Counted from the stretch's first letter, positions 43,103-53,118 are shown. The stretch is 62,602 nucleotides of DNA from Acidobacteria bacterium 13_2_20CM_2_57_6 (GCA_001917435.1 MNEA01000127.1:1-62602), one strand, 5' to 3'. Translations and numbers: made by a program. Notes: generated by a model from the sequence alone, not told the origin.

Positions 43103-45355
43103 ATGTCTGCTGTGGTTCCTCGTCGCGTCTTTCTGAAGTCTTCAGCGGCCGCCGGGGCCGCCTTGCTCGTCCCCTTCTATCTCTCCGGCAATCCGCGAGT
43201 TCACAAGACTTCTGGCTCCCCCTCATCCGATTCTTCGAGCTCCTTTTTGCCAAACGCTTGGCTCGAAGTTTCGCAAGACGGCACTGTGAAGATCTGGTGC
43301 GGCAAGTCCGAGATCGGACAGGGCGTTCGCACGGCGCTGCCCATGATTGTCGCGGAGGAACTTTCCTGCGATTGGCGCCGCGTCCAAGTTGTCCAGGCCG
43401 ACCTCGATCCGAAGTATGGCGACCAACTTACGGGAGGAAGCCTGAGCGTTCGCACTTCGTATGACAATCTGCGCAAAGCCGGGGCCGCCGCTCGCGAAAT
43501 GCTGATTTCCGCAGCCGCGAGGGAATGGTATGTGGAGCGCTCCGCGTGCCGTGCGGAAAACGGCTCGGTCATCCATTTGTCGACGCAAAAACGATTTCTT
43601 TACGCTCAACTTGTCACGCTTGCAGCCGGGATTTCGCCGCCAAATGATCCGCCGCTGAAGAATCCTTCGGACTTCAAGCTTATCGGCAAGCCTTCCCGCC
43701 GCACAGATTCGTTCGCCAAAGTAACTGGCGCCGCCAAATTCGGCTTGGACACTCGGCTTCCCGGAATGTTCATTGCCTCCGTGGTACGCAGCCCGGTTTA
43801 CGGCGGCACGCCGCGCCATTTCAACGCTGACGAAGTGAACTCTGCTCCCCATGTCCGCGCGGTGTTCGAAGTGAAGTCCGCCCATCTGACGCATCAATTC
43901 GGAGAGACCTCCGGGCCCGGCAGCCGCAATTACTCCTGCGCTGGCGTGGCTGTTGTCGCCGATTCGACCTGGGCCGCCGTGCAGGCGCGAAAACTTCTCA
44001 AGGTCGAATGGAATGAGCCTCCTTCCGCCTCCGAAAGCACCGCCAGCTTGCGTGAAAAAATGCTGCGCCTCGCTTCCGAGCCGGGAGCCGTCATTCGCAG
44101 CGACGGCGACTTCGACAAGGCACATGCAAGTGCCGTGAAGAAAATTGATGCCGTTTACGAAGTGCCTTTCCTCGCCCACGCCACGATGGAGCCCGTAAAT
44201 TGCACGGCCCACGTTCGCGGCGATTCCTGCGAACTCTGGGCGCCCACGCAGATCCCGAGAGCAGCCGCCGATGCCGTTGCCAGTGCGCTCGGGATTCCGC
44301 GCGAGCGCGTCAAAGTCCACGTCACATTCATCGGTGGTGGCTTTGGCCGTCGCCTTATTCAGGATTATGCCGTTGAGGCCGCCCTTATCTCCCGCGACGC
44401 GGGCGCGGCCGTGCAAGTGGTGTGGTCTCGCGAGGACGACATCCGCCACGATTTTTACCGACCGGCCGCCTGCCACGTTTTGCAGGCCGGCCTGGACGCG
44501 CAAGGCCATCTCGTCTCCTGGCGCCACCGCGGCTCTTCGCCCTCCATCGAAACTTTTTATAACGGCACAGGCATCTCTCCTCGCGCTGCTGCGCAGGTGG
44601 ATTCGCTGGACTTTCCCGCGCTCTTCGTGCCCAATTTTCGGCTCGAATTCACTGTCGCCGAATCCAGCATGCCGCTCGGCTATTGGCGTTCCGTCGATGC
44701 CTCCGGCAACCAGTTTGTTATTTCCGGCTTCTTTGACGAAGCCGCCCATGCCGCCGGCCGTGATCCACTCGAATTTTTGCTCGCCGCGTTGGGCCCGGCG
44801 CGAAAGATTCCTGTGGGGAATGCGGAGACCCTCGATGTCGGCCGTCGTCGAAGCGTCATCCAGCTGGCCGCACAGAAATGCGGCTGGAATGAGCCGCTGC
44901 CCGCAGGCCGTGGCCGCGGCATTGCCGCCGCGTTTGGCTGGGGTAGCTACGTCGCGCAAGTTGCGGAAGTTACTTGCGACGGGAACAGGGGTACGCTTCG
45001 TGTCGATCGCGTGGTCTGCGCCGTCGATTGCGGCACGGCCGTGAACCCTCTGGGCGTGAAGGCACAGATGGAAGGGGCCATCAATTTCGGCTTAGCGCAA
45101 GCGCTGAAAAGCACCATTACCATTTCGGGAGGACAAGTGGCACAAAGTAATTTTCACGATTATGAAGTTCTGCGGATGAGCGACGCTCCGCCCGTCATCG
45201 AGGTCCATATTGTGCCCAGCGCCGAGCCGCCAGGCGGCTGCGGGGAACTCGGAGTTCCTCCTGCTGCGCCGGCGGTTGCCAACGCCATTTTCGCAGCGAC
45301 TGGAAAACGCATCCGGCGGCTGCCGATCCGTGCCGCCGATCTGCACCCGGGTTGA
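43103..45355 (+). CDS. Molybdenum hydroxylase large subunit (IorB-like), first copy
   Basis: A molybdopterin-binding subunit of the xanthine dehydrogenase/isoquinoline 1-oxidoreductase family. From the ATG at 43103 it is 750 residues and opens with a twin-arginine-type leader ([24 protein letters not shown]). The fold's landmarks are [40 protein letters not shown] (MPT-cytosine contact), [20 protein letters not shown] and the C-terminal catalytic glutamate in [15 protein letters not shown]. The reading frame extends 47 codons further upstream, but without family similarity. It forms one unit with the [2Fe-2S] subunit gene 71 bp downstream. Confidence 0.9.
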   Translation: MSAVVPRRVFLKSSAAAGAALLVPFYLSGNPRVHKTSGSPSSDSSSSFLPNAWLEVSQDGTVKIWCGKSEIGQGVRTALPMIVAEELSCDWRRVQVVQADLDPKYGDQLTGGSLSVRTSYDNLRKAGAAAREMLISAAAREWYVERSACRAENGSVIHLSTQKRFLYAQLVTLAAGISPPNDPPLKNPSDFKLIGKPSRRTDSFAKVTGAAKFGLDTRLPGMFIASVVRSPVYGGTPRHFNADEVNSAPHVRAVFEVKSAHLTHQFGETSGPGSRNYSCAGVAVVADSTWAAVQARKLLKVEWNEPPSASESTASLREKMLRLASEPGAVIRSDGDFDKAHASAVKKIDAVYEVPFLAHATMEPVNCTAHVRGDSCELWAPTQIPRAAADAVASALGIPRERVKVHVTFIGGGFGRRLIQDYAVEAALISRDAGAAVQVVWSREDDIRHDFYRPAACHVLQAGLDAQGHLVSWRHRGSSPSIETFYNGTGISPRAAAQVDSLDFPALFVPNFRLEFTVAESSMPLGYWRSVDASGNQFVISGFFDEAAHAAGRDPLEFLLAALGPARKIPVGNAETLDVGRRRSVIQLAAQKCGWNEPLPAGRGRGIAAAFGWGSYVAQVAEVTCDGNRGTLRVDRVVCAVDCGTAVNPLGVKAQMEGAINFGLAQALKSTITISGGQVAQSNFHDYEVLRMSDAPPVIEVHIVPSAEPPGGCGELGVPPAAPAVANAIFAATGKRIRRLPIRAADLHPG

Positions 45356-45426
45356 ACGGATTTCTTCGGATTTTCAACCACCCCGGTGTTGTTGTAGGAT
45401 ATCGGTCTGCAAGTTGGGAGGACTCC

Positions 45427-45906
45427 ATGGCCATCAGTTTTACCTTGAACGGCAAACCTCAATCCGTCGATGTCAGCCCGGACATGCCTCTGCTTTGGGT
45501 GCTCCGTGACACCTTGAACATGACCGGCACCAAGTTCGGCTGCGGCATGGCGCTCTGCGGAGCCTGTACCGTGCACATCAACGGCGAAGCCACGCGTTCC
45601 TGCGTCACCGCGATCTCCAGCGTCGCAGGGAAGAAAGTCACCACAATCGAAGGCCTCTCTGCGGACGGCAGCCATCCCGTTCAGCAAGCCTGGATGGAAG
45701 AAGACGTTCCGCAATGCGGCTACTGCCAATCCGGACAGATTATGTCCGCCGTCGCCCTGCTTTCCAAGAAGCCCAACCCCACCGACGCCGACATCGACGA
45801 TGCCATGAGCGGCAACATTTGCCGCTGCGGCACGTACCAGCGCATTCGCAAGGCCATTCACCGCGCCGCGTCCATGCAGACCGGGAAGGCCAAGTCCGCC
45901 GCTTAG
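45427..45906 (+). CDS. [2Fe-2S] small subunit of molybdenum hydroxylase (IorA-like)
   Basis: An electron-transfer subunit of 159 residues, started at the ATG at 45427 after a GGGAGGA ribosome site; a longer frame upstream is non-conserved. It has the plant-ferredoxin-type cluster ([21 protein letters not shown]) and the second helical cluster (CGYCQSGQ and [14 protein letters not shown]). It has no signal peptide, so export would be by hitch-hiking with a Tat-leader large subunit. It sits between two large-subunit genes and no FAD subunit gene is present, as in isoquinoline-oxidoreductase-type enzymes that donate to cytochromes or quinones. Confidence 0.94.
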   Translation: MAISFTLNGKPQSVDVSPDMPLLWVLRDTLNMTGTKFGCGMALCGACTVHINGEATRSCVTAISSVAGKKVTTIEGLSADGSHPVQQAWMEEDVPQCGYCQSGQIMSAVALLSKKPNPTDADIDDAMSGNICRCGTYQRIRKAIHRAASMQTGKAKSAA

Positions 45907-45950
45907 CCCTTCTTCAATTGCAGTCGTAACTATGAATTCAGAGGTGTCCC

Positions 45951-48167
45951 ATGGCAATCGCTGCAGTCGTAAATCGTCGTGAATTTCTTAAGACCGGTGC
46001 CGCGGGAGGTGTCGCGCTCGTCGTCGGCTTCCGTCTCTCTCCAGCCGCATTCGCCGATCAAGCCGAGGACCAGGAGAAGAAACCGCCCAATCCCTTTGAT
46101 GCCTGGGTCCGTATTACTCCGGACAATCGCGTCACGCTCATTCTGAGCAAATCGGAAATGGGCCAGGGCATCATGACGGCGCTTCCCATGATCCTCGCAG
46201 AAGAACTGTGCGTGGATTGGAAGCAGGTGAAGGTTCAGCAAGCGCCCACCAATCCGAAAATTTATGACCTCGGCACCGGCGGGAGCGGCAGCGTTGCCGG
46301 CTCGTGGCTGCCCCTGCGGCGCGCGGGCGCTGCGGCGCGTGAAATGCTGGTCGCTGCAGCGGCCAAGCAATGGGAAGTCAGTCCCGACACGTGCAAAGCC
46401 CAGGGCGGGCAAGTCGTTCACGGCAATCCCAAACGGTACTTGTCTTATGGCGAACTGGTCGAAGCCGCCGCGAAGCTTCCCATTCCCAATCTAAACACCG
46501 TGCCACTCAAGAACTCGGACGATTTCACGCTGGTCGGCCACGACACGCGGCGCTTTGAAGTGCGCGACAAGGCTACGGGTTCCGCGAAGTTCGGCATCGA
46601 TTCCCGCGTTCCCGGAATGCTCTTTGCCGTCGTCGCGCGCTGTCCGGTTTTTGGCGGCAAGGTCACCTCGTTTGACGCCACGAAAGCGAAAGCCGTGGCG
46701 GGCGTTCGCGATGTCATTCAATTTGAAACCAGCGGAAGAGGCGCTTCAACTACCGGCGGAGTCGCCGTTCTCGCTGACAATTCCTGGGCCGCGATCCAGG
46801 GCCGCAATGCTCTCGAAGTGAAATGGGAGGAAGGTCCGGCGGCAAAGGAATCGACAGCCGAACTTCAAAAGCAGTTTCTCGCGAACGCCGCCAAGCCCGG
46901 AAGAGTTCTTCGCAACGAAGGCGATGCCGACTCCGCTCTCGGCTCCAGTCCGAAAAAAGTTGAGGCGGTCTACGAGTTGCCATTCGCACCTCACGCTTGC
47001 ATGGAACCGATGAATTGCACCGTGCACATCCGGCCCGACGGCGCGGAAGCGTGGATTCCAACTCAGGCGCCCCAATGGGCGCAAGCCGTCATTGCCGAAG
47101 CATCCAAACTGCCTCCGGAAAAAGTGATCGTACACACCACGCTGATGGGCGGCGGTTTTGGCCGCCGCTACCAGGCAGATTTCGTGATGGAAGCAGCACA
47201 AGTAGCCGCAAAGAGCGCGGGCAAGCCCATCATGGTTCTGTGGACCCGCGAAGACGACATGCACCACGGGTTTTACCGCCCGGCGTCCTATCACAAGTTG
47301 CAAGGCGCCTTGGACACCGACGGAAATCTCGCGGCCTGGAAACATTTTCAGACTTCGACCTCCATCGCCGCAAAGTGGAGCCAGAAAGGCGCGGATGATC
47401 CGGGGCTGGGCGAGTTCGGCACGGGAGCTACAATTCCTTACACAACGCCGAACCTCCGCCTCGAGTACCTGCTTGCCGAATCGAGCGTGCCGCGCGCCTG
47501 GTGGCGCTCCGTGGAACACTCCAGCAGCGGCTTCGTCATCGAGAGTTTTATTGATGAGCTTGCCGCTGCTGCCGGCCAGGATCCGCTGGCCTTTCGCCTG
47601 AAACTCATCGGCAGCGACCGCAAGATTCCGCGGTTCGGCGAGGAAAAAGCGACGCCGCTCGACACCGCGCGGTTGAAGGGCGTTTTGCAACTCGCCGCCG
47701 AAAAGGCCGGCTGGGGAAAGCCTTTGCCCAAAGGCATGGGGCGAGGCATCGCCACATTTTTTTCTTTCAATTCCTACACCGCGGCCGTCGCGGAAGCCAG
47801 CGTGAAAGATGGCAGCGTGAAGCTGCACCGTCTCGTTTACGCGGTCGATTGCGGCCGGCCGATTAATCCTGATGGCGTCCGCGCGCAAGTCGAAAGCGCC
47901 GCGATCTACGGCCTTTCCGCCGCCCTGCACGATGCCATCACCATCAAGGATGGCCGCGTTGAGCAATCGAACTTCAACGATTACCAGATGCCGCGCATCA
48001 GCGAGACTCCGAAAACGGAAGTCCACGTGGTGACGAGCAAGGAAGAGCCGACCGGCATCGGCGAGCCCGGCTTGCCGGTGGTCGCTCCGGCCATGTGCAA
48101 CGCGATTTTCGCGGCGACCGGAAAGCGCATCCGGCGGCTCCCGATTCGGCGCGAAGATCTGGCATAG
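45951..48167 (+). CDS. Molybdenum hydroxylase large subunit (IorB-like), second copy
   Basis: A second molybdopterin-binding subunit of 738 residues, homologous along its length to the one at 43103. It has a Tat leader ([20 protein letters not shown]), [58 protein letters not shown] and the catalytic Glu region [18 protein letters not shown]. The two copies share a [12 protein letters not shown] terminus, so they derive from duplication. The substrate of either is unknown; the family hydroxylates N-heterocycles and aldehydes. Confidence 0.9.
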   Translation: MAIAAVVNRREFLKTGAAGGVALVVGFRLSPAAFADQAEDQEKKPPNPFDAWVRITPDNRVTLILSKSEMGQGIMTALPMILAEELCVDWKQVKVQQAPTNPKIYDLGTGGSGSVAGSWLPLRRAGAAAREMLVAAAAKQWEVSPDTCKAQGGQVVHGNPKRYLSYGELVEAAAKLPIPNLNTVPLKNSDDFTLVGHDTRRFEVRDKATGSAKFGIDSRVPGMLFAVVARCPVFGGKVTSFDATKAKAVAGVRDVIQFETSGRGASTTGGVAVLADNSWAAIQGRNALEVKWEEGPAAKESTAELQKQFLANAAKPGRVLRNEGDADSALGSSPKKVEAVYELPFAPHACMEPMNCTVHIRPDGAEAWIPTQAPQWAQAVIAEASKLPPEKVIVHTTLMGGGFGRRYQADFVMEAAQVAAKSAGKPIMVLWTREDDMHHGFYRPASYHKLQGALDTDGNLAAWKHFQTSTSIAAKWSQKGADDPGLGEFGTGATIPYTTPNLRLEYLLAESSVPRAWWRSVEHSSSGFVIESFIDELAAAAGQDPLAFRLKLIGSDRKIPRFGEEKATPLDTARLKGVLQLAAEKAGWGKPLPKGMGRGIATFFSFNSYTAAVAEASVKDGSVKLHRLVYAVDCGRPINPDGVRAQVESAAIYGLSAALHDAITIKDGRVEQSNFNDYQMPRISETPKTEVHVVTSKEEPTGIGEPGLPVVAPAMCNAIFAATGKRIRRLPIRREDLA

Positions 48168-48199
48168 CGTTTCCTGCGCGCCTTATTGCAAAATAGCGC

Positions 48200-49354
48200 G
48201 TGCCTTTGTCACCGACTCTTCTCGCGGCGATTCCGCTGGCGATCTGGATTTACCTCTTTCTGGCGCGTGGCAATTTCTGGCGGGTGCGCGAAGACGACAC
48301 TCAGCCCGAACCTCTGGCAAGCTGGCCTCGGGTTGTTGCTGTCGTTCCCGCGCGCAATGAAGCCAAAACCATTGCGCAAACTGTCGGGGCTCTCTGCAAA
48401 CAGGATTATCCCGGTGAGTTCTCGATTGTCGTCGTAGATGATCATAGCGAAGACGGGACCGCCGCCGTTGCGCGCAAGGCAGCGGAAGAATCCGGCACTC
48501 CCAGGCGAATCGCGATTCATACGGCCGCCGATCTTCCGCCGGGCTGGACGGGAAAACTCTGGGCGCTCCACGAAGGAATTCAGGCCGGGTCTTATAGTTC
48601 GCTGGATTTTTTCTGGTTTACCGACGCGGATGTCGTGCACGCGCCGGACACGTTGAAGCGTTTGGTCTTTCGCGCGGAAAATGATTCGCTTGATCTCGTT
48701 TCATTGATGGTGCTGCTGCAGGCAAAAACTTTTCCGGAGCGGCTGCTGATTCCGCCATTTCTTTATTTTTTCCTGATGCTCTATCCGCCGCGCTGGATCG
48801 CCGACCCGAACGCAACCACGGCCGGAGCCGCGGGCGGATGTATTTTGCTGCGGCGGAATGTGCTCGCACCCATTGGCGGGACTGCCTCGATTCGCGGCGA
48901 GGTGATTGACGACTGTGCACTGGCGCGCGCGGTGAAAAGCCGCGGCGGGAAAATCTGGATGGGGCTCACGCGGGCGAGCGTGAGCTTGCGGAGCTACGGC
49001 AGCTTCGCAGAGATTCGCGACATGATCGCGCGCACTGCGTTTACGCAACTTCACTATTCGCTGGTCCTGTTGATCGCCACGCTGGTCGGGTTGTTTGCGA
49101 CCTATCTCTTGGCGTGGATTCTTTTTTTCGCTTACGCGGGCGAAGCCTGGCCCCTTGTGGATACGGCCATTGCTCTAATGACCGCAACGTTTCTTGTGAC
49201 CGTGCGGTTTTACAATTTGTCGACAGCCTGGGCTTTGACACTGCCAGTGGCAGCGGTTTTCTACGGCTATGCGACGTGCCTTTCCGCGATGCGCTACTGG
49301 CTCGGCCGCGGCGGCCAGTGGAAGGGCCGAGCGCAGGCGCTGCGGCGAAACTAA
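48200..49354 (+). CDS. HpnB-like family 2 glycosyltransferase
   Basis: A 384-residue membrane glycosyltransferase similar to hopene-associated HpnB. After an N-terminal helix, the GT2 domain has [55 protein letters not shown] (DxD) and a late [25 protein letters not shown] (ED). Two or three C-terminal helices follow. Start is the GTG at 48200, 32 bp after the second molybdenum large subunit. No squalene-hopene cyclase or other hpn gene is near, so a hopanoid role is unproven. Confidence 0.85.
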   Translation: MPLSPTLLAAIPLAIWIYLFLARGNFWRVREDDTQPEPLASWPRVVAVVPARNEAKTIAQTVGALCKQDYPGEFSIVVVDDHSEDGTAAVARKAAEESGTPRRIAIHTAADLPPGWTGKLWALHEGIQAGSYSSLDFFWFTDADVVHAPDTLKRLVFRAENDSLDLVSLMVLLQAKTFPERLLIPPFLYFFLMLYPPRWIADPNATTAGAAGGCILLRRNVLAPIGGTASIRGEVIDDCALARAVKSRGGKIWMGLTRASVSLRSYGSFAEIRDMIARTAFTQLHYSLVLLIATLVGLFATYLLAWILFFAYAGEAWPLVDTAIALMTATFLVTVRFYNLSTAWALTLPVAAVFYGYATCLSAMRYWLGRGGQWKGRAQALRRN

Positions 49355-49365
49355 TGGGGATGGCG

Positions 49366-49403
49366 GCGCATCGAAATTTGTAGTTTTGCGCATCGAAATT
49401 TGT
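49366..49403. repeat. Two 16-bp direct repeats upstream of panB
   Basis: GCGCATCGAAATTTGT occurs at 49366-49381 and again at 49388-49403, a 22-bp period (about two helical turns). The second copy runs into the -10 element. This spacing suits tandem binding of a regulator on one DNA face, or it may be a relic of local duplication. Confidence 0.6.
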
Positions 49404-49409
49404 TATCCT
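49401..49409 (+). promoter_or_regulatory. Extended -10 promoter for panB
   Basis: TGTTATCCT matches TGnTATAAT with two mismatches in the hexamer (TATCCT at 49404-49409). Initiation near 49416 would start the RNA just before the structured leader. No good -35 box is present, as is common for extended -10 promoters; the direct repeats occupy that region. Confidence 0.4.
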
Positions 49410-49415
49410 GCGCAA

Positions 49416-49491
49416 AGGTGAAGTACAGGGCTGTATCCCGTTGGCCGCCGAGCGGCCACCTCTCAAAAGAGGAAGGGAACGGCACCGGAGG
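49416..49491 (+). promoter_or_regulatory. Structured 5' leader (candidate riboswitch-like) of panB
   Basis: Reading the leader RNA: CCGUU (49438-49442) pairs with AACGG (49478-49482). Inside are hairpin GGCCGC-CGA-GCGGCC (49443-49457) and hairpin CCUCU-CAAA-AGAGG (49459-49472), i.e. a three-way junction. The ribosome site GGAGG follows at 49487-49491. CCUCU of the second hairpin could instead pair with GGAGG, which gives an on/off switch for translation. It does not match a riboswitch class I can name with confidence; 'pan' motif RNAs are known before panB in other phyla. Confidence 0.45.
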
Positions 49492-49496
49492 CCACC

Positions 49497-50387
49497 ATGA
49501 GTGTTGTTCCTAATTCCGGGAACGGAAAAATCACCGTGCCCGATCTTCTGCAGCGCAAGACTCAGGCCGCGGGTTCCCCATCCAGCTTCCAGAAAATCAC
49601 TTGCCTGACGGCGTATGACTATCCGACCGCGCGCTTGCTTGACGAAGCCGGCGTGGACGTGATTCTTGTGGGCGATTCGCTGGGCATGGTGGTGCTGGGG
49701 CATGAGAACACGCTATCCGTCACCATCGACGAGATGCTGCATCATACCCGCGCTGTGCGCCGCGGAACGCGCCGCGCGCTAGTCGTCGCGGACATGCCTT
49801 ACGGCAGCTACCACACAGACCTGGCCGATTCCCTGCACAACGCCATGCGTTTCGTGAAGGAAGCGGGCGCCGAGGCCGTGAAGGTAGAAGGTGGGGAGCG
49901 CCGACTGGAATTGATTTCGCGGCTGACGGAAGCGGAAATCCCAGTGATGGGGCACGTCGGGTTAACGCCGCAATCAGTGAATGCGCTGGGCGGATACCGC
50001 GTTCAGGGGAAAACAGCGGACGCGGCGGAGCAGCTGATTCGCGATGCGCGGGCCGTGGAAGCGGCCGGCGCTTTTGCGGTTGTGTTGGAAGCAGTCCCGC
50101 GCGAACTGGCGGCGCAGATTACGCGCGAGTTGCGCATTCCTACGATCGGCATCGGAGCCGGGCCGGATTGCGACGGGCAGATTCTCGTGGTGCACGATTT
50201 GCTGGGACTGACGTTTGAGCAAACGCCGAAATTTGCGAGGCAGTATGCCAACGTCGGAGAGATTATCTCCAAAGCAGTGCGCGAATACTGCAATGATGTG
50301 CGCGAAGGCGGGTTTCCTTCGGACGCCGAGTCTTATCACGCGCCACAAGCGACTAGAGACCGCAAAACTATGTTCATCGACAGCTGA
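49497..50387 (+). CDS. panB: 3-methyl-2-oxobutanoate hydroxymethyltransferase
   Basis: Transfers a hydroxymethyl group from methylene-tetrahydrofolate to ketoisovalerate in pantothenate (CoA) synthesis. The 296-residue product has the PanB motifs ITCLTAYDYPTARLLDEAGVD, VGDSLGMVVLGHENT, VVADMPYGSY, KVEGGERRLELI, PVMGHVGLTPQSVNALGGYRVQG and IGIGAGPDCDGQILVVHDLLG. ATG follows GGAGG by five bases. It leads a likely unit with the DinB-like gene and panC. Confidence 0.95.
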   Translation: MSVVPNSGNGKITVPDLLQRKTQAAGSPSSFQKITCLTAYDYPTARLLDEAGVDVILVGDSLGMVVLGHENTLSVTIDEMLHHTRAVRRGTRRALVVADMPYGSYHTDLADSLHNAMRFVKEAGAEAVKVEGGERRLELISRLTEAEIPVMGHVGLTPQSVNALGGYRVQGKTADAAEQLIRDARAVEAAGAFAVVLEAVPRELAAQITRELRIPTIGIGAGPDCDGQILVVHDLLGLTFEQTPKFARQYANVGEIISKAVREYCNDVREGGFPSDAESYHAPQATRDRKTMFIDS

Positions 50388-50426
50388 GCAGGCCGCAATC
50401 CTGAAAACACAAAAAAGGAAACGGAC

Positions 50427-50936
50427 ATGACGCCACAAGAAATGCGCGCGCTGTATGACTATAACGCCTGGGCGAATCACCGGTCGCTGGACGCGGCGTC
50501 CAAACTCACGGCGGAACAGTTCGTTCAACCGATGGGTTCGAGCTTCGGCTCCGTGCGCGATACGCTCGCGCATATCTATGGAGCGGAGTGGATCTGGCTG
50601 GAACGCTTTCAAGGCCGCTCGCCCGCGTCGCTGCCGGACACAGCGCAATTCAAAGACATCGCGAGTTTGAAAGAGCGCTGGAACGAACATGAGGCGCGGC
50701 TGATCGGTTTTGTTCGCGGGCTGACGCAGTCCGACCTGGATCGTACGATGGAATACAAGACCTTGAAGTTCGGTGTTTACAGCAATCCTCTCTGGCAATC
50801 GATGCAACATCTCGTCAATCACGGGAGCTATCACCGCGGGCAGGTCACGACGCTCTTGCGGCAACTCGGCGCACAGCCAATCCTGACCGACCTGATGCAC
50901 TTTTATCGCGAACGGGCCACCGCGGCGGGCGCGTAG
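50427..50936 (+). CDS. DinB-family four-helix metalloprotein
   Basis: A 169-residue DinB/YfiT-like protein. The three metal-binding histidines are visible: LAHIYGAEWIWLERF near residue 48, then HLVNHGSYHRGQVTTLLRQLG near 131-150 (HxxxH). Some family members use bacillithiol or another low-molecular thiol; this one has no identified substrate. It is inserted between panB (39 bp before) and panC (22 bp after), so it is likely co-transcribed with pantothenate genes, with no known reason. Confidence 0.88.
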   Translation: MTPQEMRALYDYNAWANHRSLDAASKLTAEQFVQPMGSSFGSVRDTLAHIYGAEWIWLERFQGRSPASLPDTAQFKDIASLKERWNEHEARLIGFVRGLTQSDLDRTMEYKTLKFGVYSNPLWQSMQHLVNHGSYHRGQVTTLLRQLGAQPILTDLMHFYRERATAAGA

Positions 50937-50958
50937 GTTCGACTCCCTTATTCCCACC

Positions 50959-51840
50959 GTGGAAACGATCCGAACTGTCGCCTGGATGAAAGAATATGCG
51001 CGGCAGGCACACGCGGAGAGCCGCATCGTCGGGCTGGTGCCGACGATGGGCGCGCTTCACGCGGGACATTTGTCCTTGATCGCGCGCGCCCGCCGCGACT
51101 GCTCGCCGGTGATTGCTTCCATCTTCGTCAACCCGAAACAGTTTGGCCCCAATGAGGATTTTTCAAAATATCCGCGTACTTTCGAGAGCGACAGCGAAAA
51201 ACTGCAGCGCGCAGGCGTGGATTCTCTTTTTGCGCCGGAACCCGCGGAGATTTATCCGAATGGATTCTCCACCTACGTTAACGTGGATGGATTAAGCGAC
51301 CGGCTCGAAGGGCGCTCGCGGCCCGGGCATTTCCGTGGCGTTACGACGATAGTGATGAAACTGTTGCAGATCGTGCAGCCAAACTTTGCGTACTTCGGGC
51401 GCAAGGATGCGCAGCAGTCGCGTCTGATTACGCAAATGGCGCAGGATTTGAATCTCGATACAGAAATAGTGATTTGCCCGCCGGTGCGCGAGCCGGACGG
51501 CCTGGCGCTTTCGTCGCGAAATGTTTATTTGAACGCGGACGAACGCAAGGCCGCCACGGTTTTGTATCGCGCGCTGGAGGCAGCGAAAAGCGAGCTTGCC
51601 GCGGGAGTTCGCGATGCGCTGCAACTGCAATCCAATTTGCGGCGGAAACTGGAGTCGGAGCGGCTGGCGAGGGTGGATTACGCCGAAATTGTGGATGCGG
51701 AAACATTTGAGCCGGTCGTGCGCGTGCGCAAACCCTGCTATGCGTTGCTTGCGGTTTTTATCGGCAAAACACGCTTGATCGACAATTTGTATATGGAGCC
51801 GAAATCCTCGGATTCCGAAGAACTGGTGTTTCATTTCTAG
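50959..51840 (+). CDS. panC: Pantoate--beta-alanine ligase
   Basis: Forms pantothenate from pantoate, beta-alanine and ATP. The 293-residue protein starts with GTG and shows VPTMGALHAGHLSLIARAR (HxGH), SIFVNPKQFGPNEDF, PEIYPNGFSTYV-like EIYPNG, RSRPGHFRGVTTIVMKL, FGRKDAQQSRLI and DGLALSSRNVYL (KMSKS-like). It is the third gene of the panB-dinB-panC unit. panD and panE are not in the window. Confidence 0.95.
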   Translation: METIRTVAWMKEYARQAHAESRIVGLVPTMGALHAGHLSLIARARRDCSPVIASIFVNPKQFGPNEDFSKYPRTFESDSEKLQRAGVDSLFAPEPAEIYPNGFSTYVNVDGLSDRLEGRSRPGHFRGVTTIVMKLLQIVQPNFAYFGRKDAQQSRLITQMAQDLNLDTEIVICPPVREPDGLALSSRNVYLNADERKAATVLYRALEAAKSELAAGVRDALQLQSNLRRKLESERLARVDYAEIVDAETFEPVVRVRKPCYALLAVFIGKTRLIDNLYMEPKSSDSEELVFHF

Positions 51841-51928
51841 CGCCTTTGAGGAGCGGCGTTTCCCGCCTTCGCGGTTGTTTTTGCTAAACTTTGCTTAGAG
51901 GTCCAAATTCCTTCTTGAGGTGACGGAG

Positions 51929-52501
51929 ATGAAATCCCGGATTCGATTCGCTTCGATCTTTCTGGCGTTGGTATTGCCTGCGCTGGCCCAGGCCAGCGGC
52001 ACGGTTCCAGAGGGAACAAAGATCACGGTAGTGACCGATCAGCCCGTGAGCTCCAAGACCGCCAAGGCCGGGCAGTCGGTCACTGGTTCGGTCGCGCACG
52101 ATGTGATATCGGGGGGCAAAGTGGTGATTCCCAAAGGCTCGGCCGTCAAAATGACGGTGAGCGGCGTGCAGACTTCGGGGCGGCTGTCCACGCCCGCTAA
52201 ACTATGGCTGCGGCTTCGCACCGTGACCGTGGGTGGCAAGACATACACGATTGCAACGAGTTCCGCCGGAAGAACGCTGGGCGGCAAGGGCAAACGAGAC
52301 GCCGGGTTCATCGGCGGCGGCGCGGCGGGCGGCGCTGTGATTGGAGCGCTGGCAGGCGGCGGCAAGGGCGCGGCGATCGGTGCTGCGGCTGGCGCGGGAG
52401 CCGGAACGGCAGGCGCGGCGGCGACAGGGAAGAAAGATATCGAATTTCCGGCGGAAACGAAGCTGGCGTTCACCACGCGGGCGTCCGTGACGATCAACTG
52501 A
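51929..52501 (+). CDS. Exported Gly/Ala-rich protein
   Basis: A 190-residue exported protein, not identified. I start it at ATG 51929 because TTGAGG lies 8 bp upstream; the frame opens three codons earlier at a GTG. A signal peptide (IRFASIFLALVLPALAQA) leads to a beta-rich domain (GTKITVVTDQPVSSKTAKAGQSVTGSVA, VVIPKGSAVKMTVSGV). A glycine/alanine hydrophobic stretch near residues 130-170 (GGGAAGGAVIGALAGGG) then resembles the glycine-zipper segments of outer-membrane or envelope proteins. The C terminus has EFPAETKLAFTTRASVTI, a beta strand pair. An inverted repeat follows the stop. Confidence 0.75.
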   Translation: MKSRIRFASIFLALVLPALAQASGTVPEGTKITVVTDQPVSSKTAKAGQSVTGSVAHDVISGGKVVIPKGSAVKMTVSGVQTSGRLSTPAKLWLRLRTVTVGGKTYTIATSSAGRTLGGKGKRDAGFIGGGAAGGAVIGALAGGGKGAAIGAAAGAGAGTAGAAATGKKDIEFPAETKLAFTTRASVTIN

Positions 52502-52513
52502 CGCCCATCTTCA

Positions 52514-52553
52514 GCGGATAGGCAGGGCGTGGAGCATCGTCTCGCCTATCCGC
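52514..52553. repeat. 10-bp inverted repeat after the Gly/Ala-rich gene
   Basis: GCGGATAGGC (52514-52523) and GCCTATCCGC (52544-52553) are perfect reverse complements around a 20-nt loop, 13 bp past the stop codon. With no following T-run it is probably a transcript-stabilising or weak termination hairpin. Confidence 0.5.
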
Positions 52554-52936
52554 GAAAGCAATCCACGACCCGAGTAAGGCTTTCGGTTCAGTTCTACCTC
52601 GCAGATGAGAACGCCATTCGGATGGACTGGTTCTGGTGCAATTTTCTTGGCCGCATCAAACTTTGCGTGAGAAAGGCAGATGCCGACGAGGCTTCAAGCT
52701 TGCTGGAGTAAGGCGCTCCTGAGAAGTTCGACGTAGAAGGAGTTGGCGAGTATCAGCAGCCGCGCTGTCCCATTTGCCAGTCTTTTAACGTTTCCTTTCG
52801 GGGATTGAACAAACCGGTGGACTACACCAGGGCCCTCTTGGCGGGCCTCGACCGCTGCATCGCAGTCTTTGGGAATGCGATGCCTGTCGTCACCAATGGC
52901 CTGAGTCGAGCGAGAAACCTCCCAACAACTTCCTGA
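52529..52936 (+). pseudogene. DUF2007-domain protein interrupted by an in-frame TAA
   Basis: The frame reads FYLADENAIRMDWFWCNFLG and RIKLCVRKADADEASSLLE, then TAA at 52709-52711, and continues in the same frame with GAPEKFDVEGVGEYQQPRCP and ICQSFNVSFRGLNKPVDY. Before and after the stop these are the two halves of a DUF2007 ('putative signal transducing') protein: the ferredoxin-like domain and the first CPxC of the zinc ribbon. The end of the ribbon (second CxxC) is missing, replaced by unrelated sequence up to TGA at 52934-52936. The N terminus is also unclear. This is a decayed gene. Confidence 0.72.
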
Positions 52937-53118
52937 TAGCAGCGTCTTCCATCCCCTTGGTTGTGAGGATGATCGAGACCCTCCTGGTTTGGTTGATAGG
53001 GGTGATCGTAACCCTCCCTGATGCCATATATGACGATAGGGGGCAGCAGGCGGGATATGAACCGGGCGCATCCCTGACGGATTGACTGGGAGGAAGAACT
53101 CTTCAAGGAATAAAGAAC

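Noticed and set aside
52694..53071. 125-codon minus-strand frame over the DUF2007 relic
   Set aside because: It shows no domain, while the plus strand there holds recognisable DUF2007 sequence; probably spurious.
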